Source: Pseudomonas sp. RIT-PI-q (lineage in GTDB: Bacteria > Pseudomonadota > Gammaproteobacteria > Pseudomonadales > Pseudomonadaceae). Taken from it: DNA of 64,000 bases. Positions 33,596-41,718 of the stretch are shown here, in pieces. A model generated the notes under the pieces. That model was not told the DNA's origin. It saw nothing but the letters and a program-made list of their open reading frames with translations, and searched no databases. Positions within the stretch are counted from its first letter, which is position 1; each line of letters starts with the position of its first letter. Position numbers and translations under genes: made by a program. The stretch spans positions 62,001 to 126,000 of the forward strand of contig NZ_LHPC01000049.1 of NCBI RefSeq assembly GCF_001297125.1. The letters run 5' to 3'.

Positions 33596-35203
33596 TCACA
33601 TCCGGAACACGCCGAAGCGGCTCGGTTCGATTGGCGCGTTCAGCGACGCCGACAAGGCCAGGGCCAGTACATCGCGGGTCTGCGCCGGGTCGATGACGCC
33701 GTCGTCCCACAAGCGCGCGCTGGAATAATACGGATGGCCCTGTTCTTCGTACTGGTCGAGGATCGGTTGCTTGATCTCGGCTTCCTGCTCGGCGCTGAAA
33801 CCCTGGCCACTGCGCTCAGCCTGTTCCCGCTTGACCTGCACCAGCACGCCAGCCGCTTGTTCGGCACCCATCACACCGATCCGCGCGTTCGGCCACATCC
33901 ACAGGAAACGCGGATCGTAAGCCCGGCCGCACATACCATAGTTACCGGCGCCGAAGCTGCCACCAATGATCACGGTGAATTTCGGCACCTTGGCGCACGC
34001 CACGGCGGTCACCAGTTTTGCGCCGTGCTTGGCGATGCCGCCAGCCTCGTATTTCTGGCCGACCATGAAGCCGGTGATGTTTTGCAGGAACAGCAACGGA
34101 ATGCCACGCTGACAGGCCAGTTCGATGAAGTGCGCGCCTTTCTGCGCGGCTTCGGCGAAGAGGATGCCGTTGTTGGCGAGGATCGCGATCGGGTAACCGT
34201 GCAAGTGGGCAAAGCCACACACCAGCGTCGTCCCGAACAGCGCCTTGAACTCGTCGAACACCGAACCGTCGACCAGCCGCGAAATGACCTCGCGCACGTC
34301 GAACGGCTGCTTGGCGTCCGCCGAAACAACGCCGTACAACTCGTCGCTGCTATAAAGCGGCGCGATCGGCGTGCGTTGCTGCACTTCGCCGAGCTTGCGC
34401 CAGTTGAGGTTGGCGATGCTGCGTCGTGCAATGGCGAGGGCGTGTTCGTCGCTTTCCGCGTAATGGTCGGCGACCCCGGAAATCTTGCAGTGCACATCGG
34501 CACCGCCCAGGTCCTCGGCGCTGACCACTTCACCGGTGGCGGCTTTCACCAGCGGCGGGCCGGCGAGGAAAATCGTCGCTTGCTCGCGCACCATGATCGC
34601 TTCGTCGGCCATGGCCGGCACATAAGCACCGCCCGCCGTGCACGAACCCATGACCACCGCGATCTGCGGAATGCCCATGGCGCTCATGTTGGCCTGGTTG
34701 AAGAAGATCCGGCCGAAGTGTTCGCGGTCCGGAAACACTTCATCCTGACGCGGCAGGTTGGCGCCGCCCGAGTCCACCAGATAAATGCACGGCAGGCGGT
34801 TTTGCTGGGCGATGGTTTGGGCGCGCAGGTGTTTTTTCACGGTCAGCGGGTAGTACGAGCCACCTTTCACGGTGGCATCGTTGGCGACGATCATGCATTC
34901 GACGCCTTCGACACGGCCGATCCCGGCAATTACGCCAGCAGCTGGAACGTCTTCGCCGTACACCTCGTAGGCCGCCAGTTGGCTGATCTCAAGAAACGGC
35001 GAGCCCGGATCGAGCAGACGATTGATGCGCTCGCGAGGCAGCAATTTGCCCCGCGAAGTGTGGCGTTCTTGAGCCTTCGGGCCGCCACCTTGCTGCACTT
35101 GGGCGAGCAAGGTGTGCAGGGCGTCGACCTGTTTGAGCATCGCCGCGCTATTGGCGGCAAACTCCGCCGAACGGGGGTTGAGCTGGGTATGCAGGATAGC
35201 CAT
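33596..35203 (-). CDS. liuB: 3-methylcrotonyl-CoA carboxylase, carboxyltransferase beta subunit
   Basis: A 535-residue carboxyltransferase of the acyl-CoA carboxylase beta family. Acyl-CoA and carboxybiotin sites are visible as MGSCTAGGAYVPAMADEAIMV and IIGGSFGAGNYGMCGRAYDP. Length fits MccB/LiuB. The gene is 12 bases after liuA. Confidence 0.95.
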   Translation of the reverse strand: MAILHTQLNPRSAEFAANSAAMLKQVDALHTLLAQVQQGGGPKAQERHTSRGKLLPRERINRLLDPGSPFLEISQLAAYEVYGEDVPAAGVIAGIGRVEGVECMIVANDATVKGGSYYPLTVKKHLRAQTIAQQNRLPCIYLVDSGGANLPRQDEVFPDREHFGRIFFNQANMSAMGIPQIAVVMGSCTAGGAYVPAMADEAIMVREQATIFLAGPPLVKAATGEVVSAEDLGGADVHCKISGVADHYAESDEHALAIARRSIANLNWRKLGEVQQRTPIAPLYSSDELYGVVSADAKQPFDVREVISRLVDGSVFDEFKALFGTTLVCGFAHLHGYPIAILANNGILFAEAAQKGAHFIELACQRGIPLLFLQNITGFMVGQKYEAGGIAKHGAKLVTAVACAKVPKFTVIIGGSFGAGNYGMCGRAYDPRFLWMWPNARIGVMGAEQAAGVLVQVKREQAERSGQGFSAEQEAEIKQPILDQYEEQGHPYYSSARLWDDGVIDPAQTRDVLALALSASLNAPIEPSRFGVFRM

Positions 35204-35215
35204 GGACAGCTCCGT

Positions 35216-36379
35216 TTAGCGGGTTTCGTTGAACAGTTCGCGACCGATCAGCATGCGACGGATCTCACTGGTGCCGGCGCCGATTTCGTACAGCTTGGCG
35301 TCACGCAACAGACGGCCGGCCGGGAATTCGTTGATGTAGCCGTTGCCACCGAGAATCTGGATCGCGTCGAGGGCCATTTGCGTGGCGCGTTCGGCGCTGT
35401 AGAGGATCACCCCGGCGGCGTCCTTGCGCGTGGTTTCGCCGCGCTCGCAAGCCTGGGCGACCGCGTAGAGGTAGGCGCGGCTGGCGTTGAGTTGGGTGTA
35501 CATGTCGGCGACTTTGCCCTGGATCAGCTGGAATTCGCCGATGCTCTGGCCGAACTGCTTGCGGTCGTGGATGTACGGCACGATCAGGTCCATGCACGAT
35601 TGCATGATCCCGGTCGGGCCGCCGGACAGCACGACGCGTTCGTAATCGAGGCCGCTCATCAGCACTTTCACGCCGCCGTTGAGCACGCCGAGGATGTTTT
35701 CTTCCGGCACTTCAACGTCGTCGAAGAACAGTTCGCAGGTGTTCGAGCCGCGCATGCCGAGCTTGTCGAATTTGTTGCTGCGGCTGAAGCCTTTGGAATC
35801 ACGTTCGACGATGAACGCGGTAATGCCGTGAGGACCTTTTTCAAGGTCGGTCTTGGCGTAGATCACATAGGTGTTGGCGTCCGGGCCGTTGGTGATCCAG
35901 GTTTTGCTGCCGTTGAGGACGTAGTGATCGCCGCGTTTGTCGGCGCGCAGTTTCATCGACACCACGTCGGAACCGGCATTCGGTTCGCTCATGGCCAGGG
36001 CGCCGATGTGTTCGCCGCTGATCAGCTTCGGCAGGTATTTGATTTTCTGCTCGTGATTGCCATTGCGGTTGATCTGGTTGACGCAGAGGTTGGAGTGCGC
36101 GCCGTAGGACAAGGCGACCGAGGCCGAGCCACGGCTGATTTCTTCCATGATGACTACGTGCGCCAGGTAACCCAGGCCAGCGCCGCCGTACTCTTCCGGC
36201 ACGGTAACGCCGAGTAGGCCCATGTCGCCGAATTTGCGCCACAAGTCGGCGGGGAACAGGTTGTCGATGTCGATCTGAGCGGCGCGCGGGGCGATCTCTT
36301 TGGCGACGAAGGACTGAACCTGATCGCGCAGCATGTCGATGGTTTCACCGAGGGCAAAGTTCAGGGATGGGTAGCTCAT
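35216..36379 (-). CDS. liuA: isovaleryl-CoA dehydrogenase
   Basis: A 387-residue acyl-CoA dehydrogenase. Flavin and substrate motifs are LAMSEPNAGSDVVSMKL, KTWITNGPDA, QFGQSIGEFQLIQGKVADM and the C-terminal QILGGNGYINEFPAGRLLRDAKLYEIGAGTSEI. Isovaleryl-CoA dehydrogenase has its catalytic Glu in the middle helix (VVLSGGPTGIMQ area) rather than in the usual C-terminal position, and this protein has Gly-Ala-Gly-Thr there. It is first in liuABCD, and LiuR boxes lie upstream. Confidence 0.95.
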   Translation of the reverse strand: MSYPSLNFALGETIDMLRDQVQSFVAKEIAPRAAQIDIDNLFPADLWRKFGDMGLLGVTVPEEYGGAGLGYLAHVVIMEEISRGSASVALSYGAHSNLCVNQINRNGNHEQKIKYLPKLISGEHIGALAMSEPNAGSDVVSMKLRADKRGDHYVLNGSKTWITNGPDANTYVIYAKTDLEKGPHGITAFIVERDSKGFSRSNKFDKLGMRGSNTCELFFDDVEVPEENILGVLNGGVKVLMSGLDYERVVLSGGPTGIMQSCMDLIVPYIHDRKQFGQSIGEFQLIQGKVADMYTQLNASRAYLYAVAQACERGETTRKDAAGVILYSAERATQMALDAIQILGGNGYINEFPAGRLLRDAKLYEIGAGTSEIRRMLIGRELFNETR

Positions 36380-36433
36380 GGGTCACCTTTTGGCTTTTTT
36401 GTAGGGCGGGGAGGGCAGTGATTTGGCTCTCAC

Positions 36434-36450
36434 CTTTACGTTAACGTAAG
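36434..36450. promoter_or_regulatory. LiuR box 1
   Basis: CTTTACGTTAACGTAAG contains the perfect palindrome TTACGTTAACGTAA, 55 bases upstream of liuA. It resembles the box upstream of liuR. Confidence 0.7.
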
Positions 36451-36477
36451 CCTGTGACGAATGGCTGTCAATCACCC

Positions 36478-36493
36478 TTTACGTTAACGTCAA
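36478..36493. promoter_or_regulatory. LiuR box 2
   Basis: TTTACGTTAACGTCAA has the same arms as box 1 and the liuR box, 44 bases from box 1. It may serve the divergent acyl-CoA ligase or reinforce control of liuA. Confidence 0.65.
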
Positions 36494-36504
36494 CTTAGGT
36501 GATT

Positions 36505-36605
36505 CTGTAGGAGCCGAGCTTGCTCGCGATGGACGTTAACGAAGACGGGTGCTGCCTGAATTTACGCGGTGCTCCGACGTCCTTCGCAAGCAAGCTTGCT
36601 CCTAC
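36505..36605. repeat. REP-like pair, GCGAGC family
   Basis: Facing GAGCCGAGCTTGCTCGCG and GCAAGCAAGCTTGCTCC units lie between LiuR box 2 and the acyl-CoA ligase. A half LiuR-like match, GGACGTTAACGAAG, falls at 36531-36544 within it. Confidence 0.85.
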
Positions 36606-36629
36606 ACAATAAAGACAATAGGGGTCGTC

Positions 36630-38327
36630 ATGGATCAACCCAGTGCAAGCCCGCAGCGCAGCTATACCCGTGGTTCCCAGGATAAATCCTTGCTGGCGAT
36701 GACCATCGGTCAGGCATTCGATAACACCGTCGCGCAGTACCCGACCGGGGAGGCGCTGGTCGTGCGTCATCAACAGTTGCGCTACACGTGGCAGCAACTG
36801 TCCGCAGCCGTGGACGTGCATGCCCGGGCGCTGCTGGCGCTGGGTTTGCAGACCGGTGATCGTCTGGGCATCTGGGCACCGAACTGCGCCCAGTGGTGCA
36901 TCAGCCAGTTCGCCAGTGCGAAAATCGGTGTGATTCTGGTCAACATCAACCCGGCCTACCGCAGCTCCGAACTCGAATACGTATTAAAGCAGTCCGGCTG
37001 CCAATGGCTGGTCTGCGCCGGTGCCTTCAAGACTTCCGACTATCACGCCATGCTGCAAGGGCTGGTGCCGGAGCTGGCGGAGCAATCCATCGGCAAGTTG
37101 CAGTGCGAACGCCTGCCGGAGCTGCGCGGGGTTATCAGCCTGGATGCGCAGCCGCCCTCGGGTTTCCTGCCGTGGTCGCAACTGGCCGATCTGGCTAATG
37201 GCATCTCGGTTGAACACTTGCACGAGCGCCAGGACAGCCTGCATTTCGACCAGGCGGTAAATATCCAGTACACCTCCGGCACCACCGGTTTCCCCAAGGG
37301 CGCGACCCTCAGTCACTACAACATTCTCAACAACGGGTACATGGTCGGCGAAAGCCTCGGCCTGAGCGCCGATGATCGGCTGGTGATTCCGGTGCCGCTG
37401 TATCACTGCTTCGGCATGGTCATGGGCAACCTCGGTTGCATCACCCACGGCAGCACCATGATTTACCCCAACGATGCGTTCGATCCGCTGCTGACCCTGA
37501 GCACCGTCGCCGAGGAAAAGGCCACCGCGCTGTATGGCGTACCGACTATGTTCATCGCCATGCTCGATCAACCCAAACGGGCAGAGTTCGATCTGTCGAG
37601 CCTGCGCACCGGGATCATGGCCGGGGCGACCTGCCCGATCGAGGTCATGCGCCGGGTCATCAGTGAAATGCACATGAGCGAAGTGCAGATTGCCTACGGC
37701 ATGACGGAAACAAGTCCGGTGTCGTTGCAGACCGGTCCGTCAGACGAGCTGGAATTGCGCGTCACCACCGTCGGCCGCACCCAACCGCAACTGGAAAGCA
37801 AAATCATCGACGAAGCGGGCAACCTCGTACCGCGCGGCACCATCGGTGAGCTGTGCACTCGCGGTTACAGCGTGATGCTCGGCTACTGGAACAATCCGCA
37901 AGGGACGGCGGAAGCCATCGACCAGGCGGGCTGGATGCACACCGGTGATCTGGCGAGCATGAACGACGAGGGCTACGTGTGCATTGCCGGGCGGAACAAG
38001 GACATGATCATCCGCGGCGGTGAGAATATTTACCCCCGCGAGCTGGAAGAGTTCTTTTTTACCCACCCGGCGGTGGCGGACGTGCAAGTGATCGGCATTC
38101 CGTGTTCGCGTTATGGCGAAGAGATTGTCGCCTGGATCAAATTCCACCCGGGCCACAGCGCTACCGAGCAGGAACTGCAAGCCTGGTGCAAGGAGCGCAT
38201 CGCGCACTTCAAGACACCGCGTCACTTCAAGTTCGTCGAGGAATTCCCGATGACCGTGACCGGCAAGATCCAGAAATTCCGGATGCGCGAGATAAGCGTC
38301 GAGGAGTTGCGTAGCCGGCAAAGCTGA
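36630..38327 (+). CDS. AMP-dependent acyl-CoA synthetase
   Basis: A 565-residue ANL-superfamily ligase. The ATP-binding loop is IQYTSGTTGFPKGATLSHYN; later motifs are IAYGMTETSPVS, WMHTGDLASMNDEGYV, RNKDMIIRGGENIYPRE and the C-terminal lysine region VTGKIQKFRMRE. It activates a fatty or branched acid as CoA thioester. Divergent placement from liuA with LiuR boxes between suggests a role in feeding branched-chain or isoprenoid-derived acids into the Liu path. ATG at 36630 (MDQPSASPQ) has AGGGG about 7 bases upstream. Confidence 0.88.
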   Translation: MDQPSASPQRSYTRGSQDKSLLAMTIGQAFDNTVAQYPTGEALVVRHQQLRYTWQQLSAAVDVHARALLALGLQTGDRLGIWAPNCAQWCISQFASAKIGVILVNINPAYRSSELEYVLKQSGCQWLVCAGAFKTSDYHAMLQGLVPELAEQSIGKLQCERLPELRGVISLDAQPPSGFLPWSQLADLANGISVEHLHERQDSLHFDQAVNIQYTSGTTGFPKGATLSHYNILNNGYMVGESLGLSADDRLVIPVPLYHCFGMVMGNLGCITHGSTMIYPNDAFDPLLTLSTVAEEKATALYGVPTMFIAMLDQPKRAEFDLSSLRTGIMAGATCPIEVMRRVISEMHMSEVQIAYGMTETSPVSLQTGPSDELELRVTTVGRTQPQLESKIIDEAGNLVPRGTIGELCTRGYSVMLGYWNNPQGTAEAIDQAGWMHTGDLASMNDEGYVCIAGRNKDMIIRGGENIYPRELEEFFFTHPAVADVQVIGIPCSRYGEEIVAWIKFHPGHSATEQELQAWCKERIAHFKTPRHFKFVEEFPMTVTGKIQKFRMREISVEELRSRQS

Positions 38328-38336
38328 CAAGGCCTT

Positions 38337-38438
38337 CTGTAGGAGCGAGCTTGCTCGCGAAAGGCGTCAACGATAACGCGTGCAGTCTGGATCAACGCGG
38401 TGTTTTTGAGTTCTTCGCGAGCAAGCTCGCTCCTACAG
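38337..38438. repeat. REP-like pair, GCGAGC family
   Basis: Facing GGAGCGAGCTTGCTCGCG and CGCGAGCAAGCTCGCTCC units follow the acyl-CoA ligase stop. Confidence 0.9.
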
Positions 38439-38472
38439 AGGGGCGGTGTAAAACTTAAATGCCAGAAAGCAC

Positions 38473-38496
38473 AAAGGGGAGCCGAAGCTCCCCTTT
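38473..38496. terminator. intrinsic terminator ending the CrcY-like RNA (and the ligase transcript)
   Basis: A perfect 10-base stem AAAGGGGAGC-CGAA-GCTCCCCTTT, with TTCG tetraloop in the minus-strand RNA. The T-rich run is better on the plus side (AATTTT) than on the minus side (GTGCTTTC). Confidence 0.75.
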
Positions 38497-38850
38497 AATT
38501 TTGTCGTTGCGCGTGCTCTTTTTTTATTATTGAGGGGCGGTCTGTTTTTGTTTTTAGAAACCGTGACCCTTTACCGCTGTTTTTATCGATCCCCATCCGG
38601 GATCAAGAGCAAACGTATTTTTTTGAGCGCTGATCTACTTTTTCGCTGAGCGATCCAACCAGTTCGGGAGCTACCTGAAGGTAGTTTTATTGTTCTCTGC
38701 CCGGTTGCGGGTGACTTCGAAAAGCACCCTGAAAAGCACATCCTCTCCAAAAAAATCTGTTAGCTGCGTCTCTGCCGTGTTGTTTTTGTTATGTCAGAGT
38801 CGTTACGTCTTATTTTTATTAGGTTTGCCGCTTTTTTTGTTCTTGTTATG
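38473..38850 (-). ncRNA. crcY: CrcY/CrcZ-family small RNA (Hfq/Crc antagonist), candidate CrcY
   Basis: No credible gene fills this T-rich stretch, but its minus strand reads as a CrcZ-type RNA of about 380 nt. It has at least six A-rich AAnAAnAA-like motifs: AACAAGAACAAA (38847), AATAAAAATAAG (38820), AACAAAAACAAC (38790), AACAATAAAAC (38694), AAAAACAAAAACA (38556) and AATAATAAAAAAA (38531). A sigma-54 promoter precedes it and a hairpin terminator ends it. Known CrcZ/Y/X RNAs are about 370-410 nt, have 5-6 such motifs, and sequester the Hfq-Crc repressor to relieve catabolite repression. I recall CrcY of P. putida lying beside mvaB, the liuE ortholog, as here. CrcX is the alternative name. 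Confidence 0.82.
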
Positions 38851-38859
38851 CAATAGAGA

Positions 38860-38877
38860 TAGCAGAAGCCGTGCCAA
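38860..38877 (-). promoter_or_regulatory. sigma-54 promoter of the CrcY-like RNA
   Basis: Minus strand TTGGCACGGCTTCTGCTA: GG at 38875-38874 and GC at 38863-38862 with exactly 10 bases between, matching TGGCAC-N5-TTGC. Transcription should start near 38850. Confidence 0.82.
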
Positions 38878-38956
38878 CTTTTAAAAACCCTTATAAATCA
38901 ACGTCTTGTGGTTTTGTAGGATTTTTCGTTCGGTCAAACGCCGACAATTTGTTTCC

Positions 38957-38999
38957 GTGTTACTCGCTTTCGCCCACGTTTTTGAGGGTGCGGTAACAC
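38957..38999. promoter_or_regulatory. candidate CbrB enhancer site
   Basis: GTGTTAC (38957-38963) and GTAACAC (38993-38999) form a 7-base perfect inverted repeat, about 110-150 bases upstream of the predicted sRNA start. TGTTAC/GTAACA arms are those reported for CbrB sites; the 29-base gap here is longer than the spacing I recall. Confidence 0.55.
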
Positions 39000-39017
39000 C
39001 CGGACACATCCGCGCGC

Positions 39018-39917
39018 TCACTGTGCGCTGCGAGCCTTGGCCACGCGCGAACCGGTAGGGCGTCCCAGCACGCTGCAAATTTGCTGGCCGGCCACAATCA
39101 ACGCGTCGAGGTCGATTCCGGTCTCGATGCCCAAGCCGTTGAGCAGGTAAACCACGTCTTCGGTGGCGACGTTACCGCTGGCGCCCTTGGCGTAGGGGCA
39201 GCCGCCGAGGCCGGCAATGGAACTGTCGAACACCGCGATGCCTTCGAGCAGGCTGGCGTAGATATTGGCCATGGCTTGGCCGTAGGTGTCGTGGAAGTGC
39301 CCGGCCAGTTTCTCACGCGGCACCTGGGCCGAAACCACTTCGAACATCTTGCGGGTCGCGCCAGCGGTGCCGGTGCCAATGGTGTCGCCGAGGGACACTT
39401 CGTAGCAGCCCATTGCGTAAAGCTCGCGAGCGACCCGGGCGACTTGTTCCGGCGCAACGTTACCTTCGTAAGGGCAGCCGAGCACACACGACACGTAACC
39501 GCGCACGCTGACGCCATGCTGTTTGGCGGCGTCCATGATCGGCACGAAACGCTCCAGGCTTTCGCTGATCGAGCAATTGATGTTGCGCTGGGAAAACGCT
39601 TCGGAGGCCGCCGCGAACACCGCGACTTCCTTGACCCCGGCGGCGATGGCGTCTTCAAACCCGCGCAGGTTGGGGGCGAGTGCGCCATAGGTCACACCTG
39701 GCTTGCGCTGGATTTGTGCGAAGACCTCGGCGGAACCGGCCATCTGCGGCACCCATTTGGGCGAAACGAAACTGCCGACCTCTATATAGCCCAGGCCGGC
39801 GGCGGTCAGCGCGTCGACCAGTTGCACCTTGTCCGCAACGCTGATGGGTTGGGCTTCATTCTGCAGACCGTCGCGAGGGCCGACTTCGACCAGACGTACG
39901 TGAGTGGGTAGGGACAT
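39018..39917 (-). CDS. liuE: hydroxymethylglutaryl-CoA lyase
   Basis: A 299-residue TIM-barrel lyase that splits HMG-CoA into acetoacetate and acetyl-CoA, the last leucine-degradation step. The catalytic motif VEVGPRDGLQNE lies at the N-terminus, SLGDTIGTGTAG and HFHDTYGQAMANIYASL hold metal-binding His residues, and GLGGCPYAKGASGNVATEDVVY carries the active-site Cys. It lies about 130 bases downstream of liuR on the same strand, away from liuABCD. Confidence 0.95.
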   Translation of the reverse strand: MSLPTHVRLVEVGPRDGLQNEAQPISVADKVQLVDALTAAGLGYIEVGSFVSPKWVPQMAGSAEVFAQIQRKPGVTYGALAPNLRGFEDAIAAGVKEVAVFAAASEAFSQRNINCSISESLERFVPIMDAAKQHGVSVRGYVSCVLGCPYEGNVAPEQVARVARELYAMGCYEVSLGDTIGTGTAGATRKMFEVVSAQVPREKLAGHFHDTYGQAMANIYASLLEGIAVFDSSIAGLGGCPYAKGASGNVATEDVVYLLNGLGIETGIDLDALIVAGQQICSVLGRPTGSRVAKARSAQ

Positions 39918-39957
39918 GGGGATTGACCTGTCTAATTGTATGAATACTCACAGAACC

Positions 39958-40050
39958 CTGTAGGAGCCGAGCTTGCTCGCGAAAGCGGTATGTCCTTCAA
40001 CATCGATGTCGACTGACCTGACGCTTTCGCGAGCAAGCTCAGCTCCTACA
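39958..40050. repeat. REP-like pair, GCGAGC family
   Basis: Facing GAGCCGAGCTTGCTCGCG and CGCGAGCAAGCTCAGCTCC units fill the liuR-liuE gap and touch the liuR stop. Confidence 0.9.
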
Positions 40051-40444
40051 CGAGCTGCTGGCTTTTGATGGTCTGCTCCAGCGCCTGGACGCAGCGCTCC
40101 TGCGCGGTGTCCAGCTCCAGCTTCATCTGCTCGATGTCGAGCATTTGTTGCTCCAGCTGTTCGCGACGTTCGGCGATTTTGGTCAGCATGGTTTGCAGCT
40201 GTTTCTGATTGCCACCGGTCGGGTCGTAGAGTTCGATCAACTCGCGGCATTCGGCCAGCGAAAAGCCGATGCGCTTGCCCCGCAGGATCAGCTTCAGGCT
40301 GACCTTGTCGCGGGGCGTATAGATGCGTTCCTGGCCACGCCGCTCGGGGCTGAGCAAGCCTTGCTCTTCATAAAAGCGAATGGCCCGGGTGGTGATGTCG
40401 AGCTCGCGGGCGAGGTCGGAAATGCTATAGGTCTGGCTGCTCAT
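40046..40444 (-). CDS. liuR: MerR-family regulator of leucine/isovalerate catabolism
   Basis: A 132-residue MerR regulator with N-terminal HTH (YSISDLARELDITTRAIRFYEEQGLL), the RIYTPRDKVSLKLILRGKRIGFSL second helix set and a C-terminal dimer coiled coil. It lacks metal-binding cysteines, as expected for an acyl-CoA sensing LiuR. A TTGACGTTTACGTCAA box lies 43 bases upstream, and matching boxes precede liuA. Confidence 0.9.
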   Translation of the reverse strand: MSSQTYSISDLARELDITTRAIRFYEEQGLLSPERRGQERIYTPRDKVSLKLILRGKRIGFSLAECRELIELYDPTGGNQKQLQTMLTKIAERREQLEQQMLDIEQMKLELDTAQERCVQALEQTIKSQQLV

Positions 40445-40486
40445 GGAAGCGCTCGAATAAGGTCATGGCGCTAAGCTAATGGCAGG

Positions 40487-40502
40487 TTGACGTTTACGTC
40501 AA
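40487..40502. promoter_or_regulatory. LiuR box at the liuR promoter
   Basis: TTGACGTTTACGTCAA: 7-base perfect inverted arms around TT. It is the same motif class as the two boxes in the liuA/ligase intergenic space. Confidence 0.75.
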
Positions 40503-40534
40503 GGGGCAGGGGTTTATGGTGCTGCTGACGGCCC

Positions 40535-40602
40535 CTTCGCGGGCAAGCCTCGCTCCTACAGGTCTTGCACAATTCCTGTAGGAGCGAGGCTTGCCCGCGA
40601 AG
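40535..40602. repeat. REP-like pair, hybrid GCGAGGCTTGCCCGC type
   Basis: Facing CGCGGGCAAGCCTCGCTCC and GGAGCGAGGCTTGCCCGCG units lie between liuR and the LysR gene. Confidence 0.9.
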
Positions 40603-40624
40603 AACGATGACGCAGTAACAAGCC

Positions 40625-41554
40625 CTACACCTTATCGAGCTTCTTCTCATGCGCCGTCACCTGCTGGCACAACTCGATCATCTGCTCGCGCATCCAGCGG
40701 TTGGCCGGGTCCTGGTCGGTGCTTTCATGCCAGTAAAGGTGGGTTTCCACCGGCGGCACATCATTGACCGGCAGATTAAACGCGTGCAGCTCATGGCGAC
40801 GGGCAAAGCGCTCCGGCACGGTCATGACCATGTCGGTCTGTTGCAGCACTTGCGAGGCCATCAAGTAATGCTGGGAACGCAGGGCAATCTTGCGCTGAAT
40901 CCCCATCTTGCCCAGCGCCAGATCGACATGCCCCAAACCGCTGCGGCGGCTGGAAATGTGAATGTGCGTCAGCGACAGATAATCATCGAGGGTGAATTTC
41001 TCTTTGCCCGCCAACGGATGGCCCTTGCGCATGGCACACACGTAACGGTCTTCCATCAATTTGACGTGGCGCACCTGAGGGTCAGTGTTGAGCGGCGCAT
41101 CGACAGCGAAGTCGAGGCGACCGGCCGCCAGTTCCTTGGTGGTCTCGCGGCGCTTGGACAGGAAGCTCTCGATGATCACCGTCGGCGCCAGGCGACGCAG
41201 GCGCTGGAACAGCGGCGGCAGGATCACTGCTTCGGTGAGGTCGGTCATGCTGATGCGGTAGGTCTTGACCGCCTGCAGCGGGTTGAAAATGCGGCTTTCC
41301 TGCACCGACACCCGCAGCAACGAGAGGGCGTTGCGCACCGGCCCGATAATGTTCTGGGCCATCGGCGTCGGGACCATGCCCTGAGCAGTGCGTACGAACA
41401 AAGGATCGTTGAAGGTCTCGCGCAGACGGGCCAGAGCGTTCGAAACCGCCGGTTGAGTAATGCCGACAATCTGCCCGGCGCGGGTCAGGTTGGCTTCGGT
41501 GTAGATCGCGTCGAAGACGATGAAAAGGTTGAGGTCGACCTTGCTCAGATTCAT
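40625..41554 (-). CDS. LysR-family regulator (NodD-like length)
   Basis: A 309-residue LysR regulator with HTH NLTRAGQIVGITQPAVSNALARLRETF and the extended linker DPLFVRTAQGMVPTPMA typical of the NodD/PcaQ branch. It diverges from the acyl-CoA dehydrogenase at 41719 and probably regulates it. A near-palindrome lies just upstream of its start. Confidence 0.88.
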   Translation of the reverse strand: MNLSKVDLNLFIVFDAIYTEANLTRAGQIVGITQPAVSNALARLRETFNDPLFVRTAQGMVPTPMAQNIIGPVRNALSLLRVSVQESRIFNPLQAVKTYRISMTDLTEAVILPPLFQRLRRLAPTVIIESFLSKRRETTKELAAGRLDFAVDAPLNTDPQVRHVKLMEDRYVCAMRKGHPLAGKEKFTLDDYLSLTHIHISSRRSGLGHVDLALGKMGIQRKIALRSQHYLMASQVLQQTDMVMTVPERFARRHELHAFNLPVNDVPPVETHLYWHESTDQDPANRWMREQMIELCQQVTAHEKKLDKV

Positions 41555-41583
41555 TGCGCTGCACTCTTATTGTTGGGCTCTCA

Positions 41584-41607
41584 ATCACCCGATCATATAT
41601 CGGTGAT
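41584..41607. promoter_or_regulatory. candidate LysR operator
   Basis: ATCACCCGAT, 5 bases, ATCGGTGAT: nearly perfect dyad 30 bases upstream of the LysR start, between divergent genes. Confidence 0.4.
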
Positions 41608-41718
41608 GAATGTTAATACACGCCGAGAATAGGCTAGGTAAATTTTCGTAGCTGTTCTAGCATCGATTCCATGACCTGAACAACCCCTCTCAACCCCCGT
41701 TAAAAGGTAGAGCTGCCC

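Noticed and set aside
32660..36217. 1185-codon open frame on the plus strand
   Set aside because: It is antisense to liuC, liuB and liuA. Long antisense frames are common in GC-rich Pseudomonas genes, and the translation has no recognisable domain.
36531..36544. Third LiuR box (GGACGTTAACGAAG)
   Set aside because: Only the core and one arm match, and it falls within a REP-like element, so it is mentioned there and not listed as a site.
36604..36622. Hfq/Crc target motif at the acyl-CoA ligase ribosome site
   Set aside because: ACAATAAAGACAATAGG is A-rich, but does not meet the AAnAAnAA pattern well enough to call.
38690..38884. 64-codon open frame in the liuE-ligase gap
   Set aside because: No ribosome site, odd Phe/Leu/Ser composition from T-rich DNA, and it runs against the predicted sRNA and through its sigma-54 promoter.
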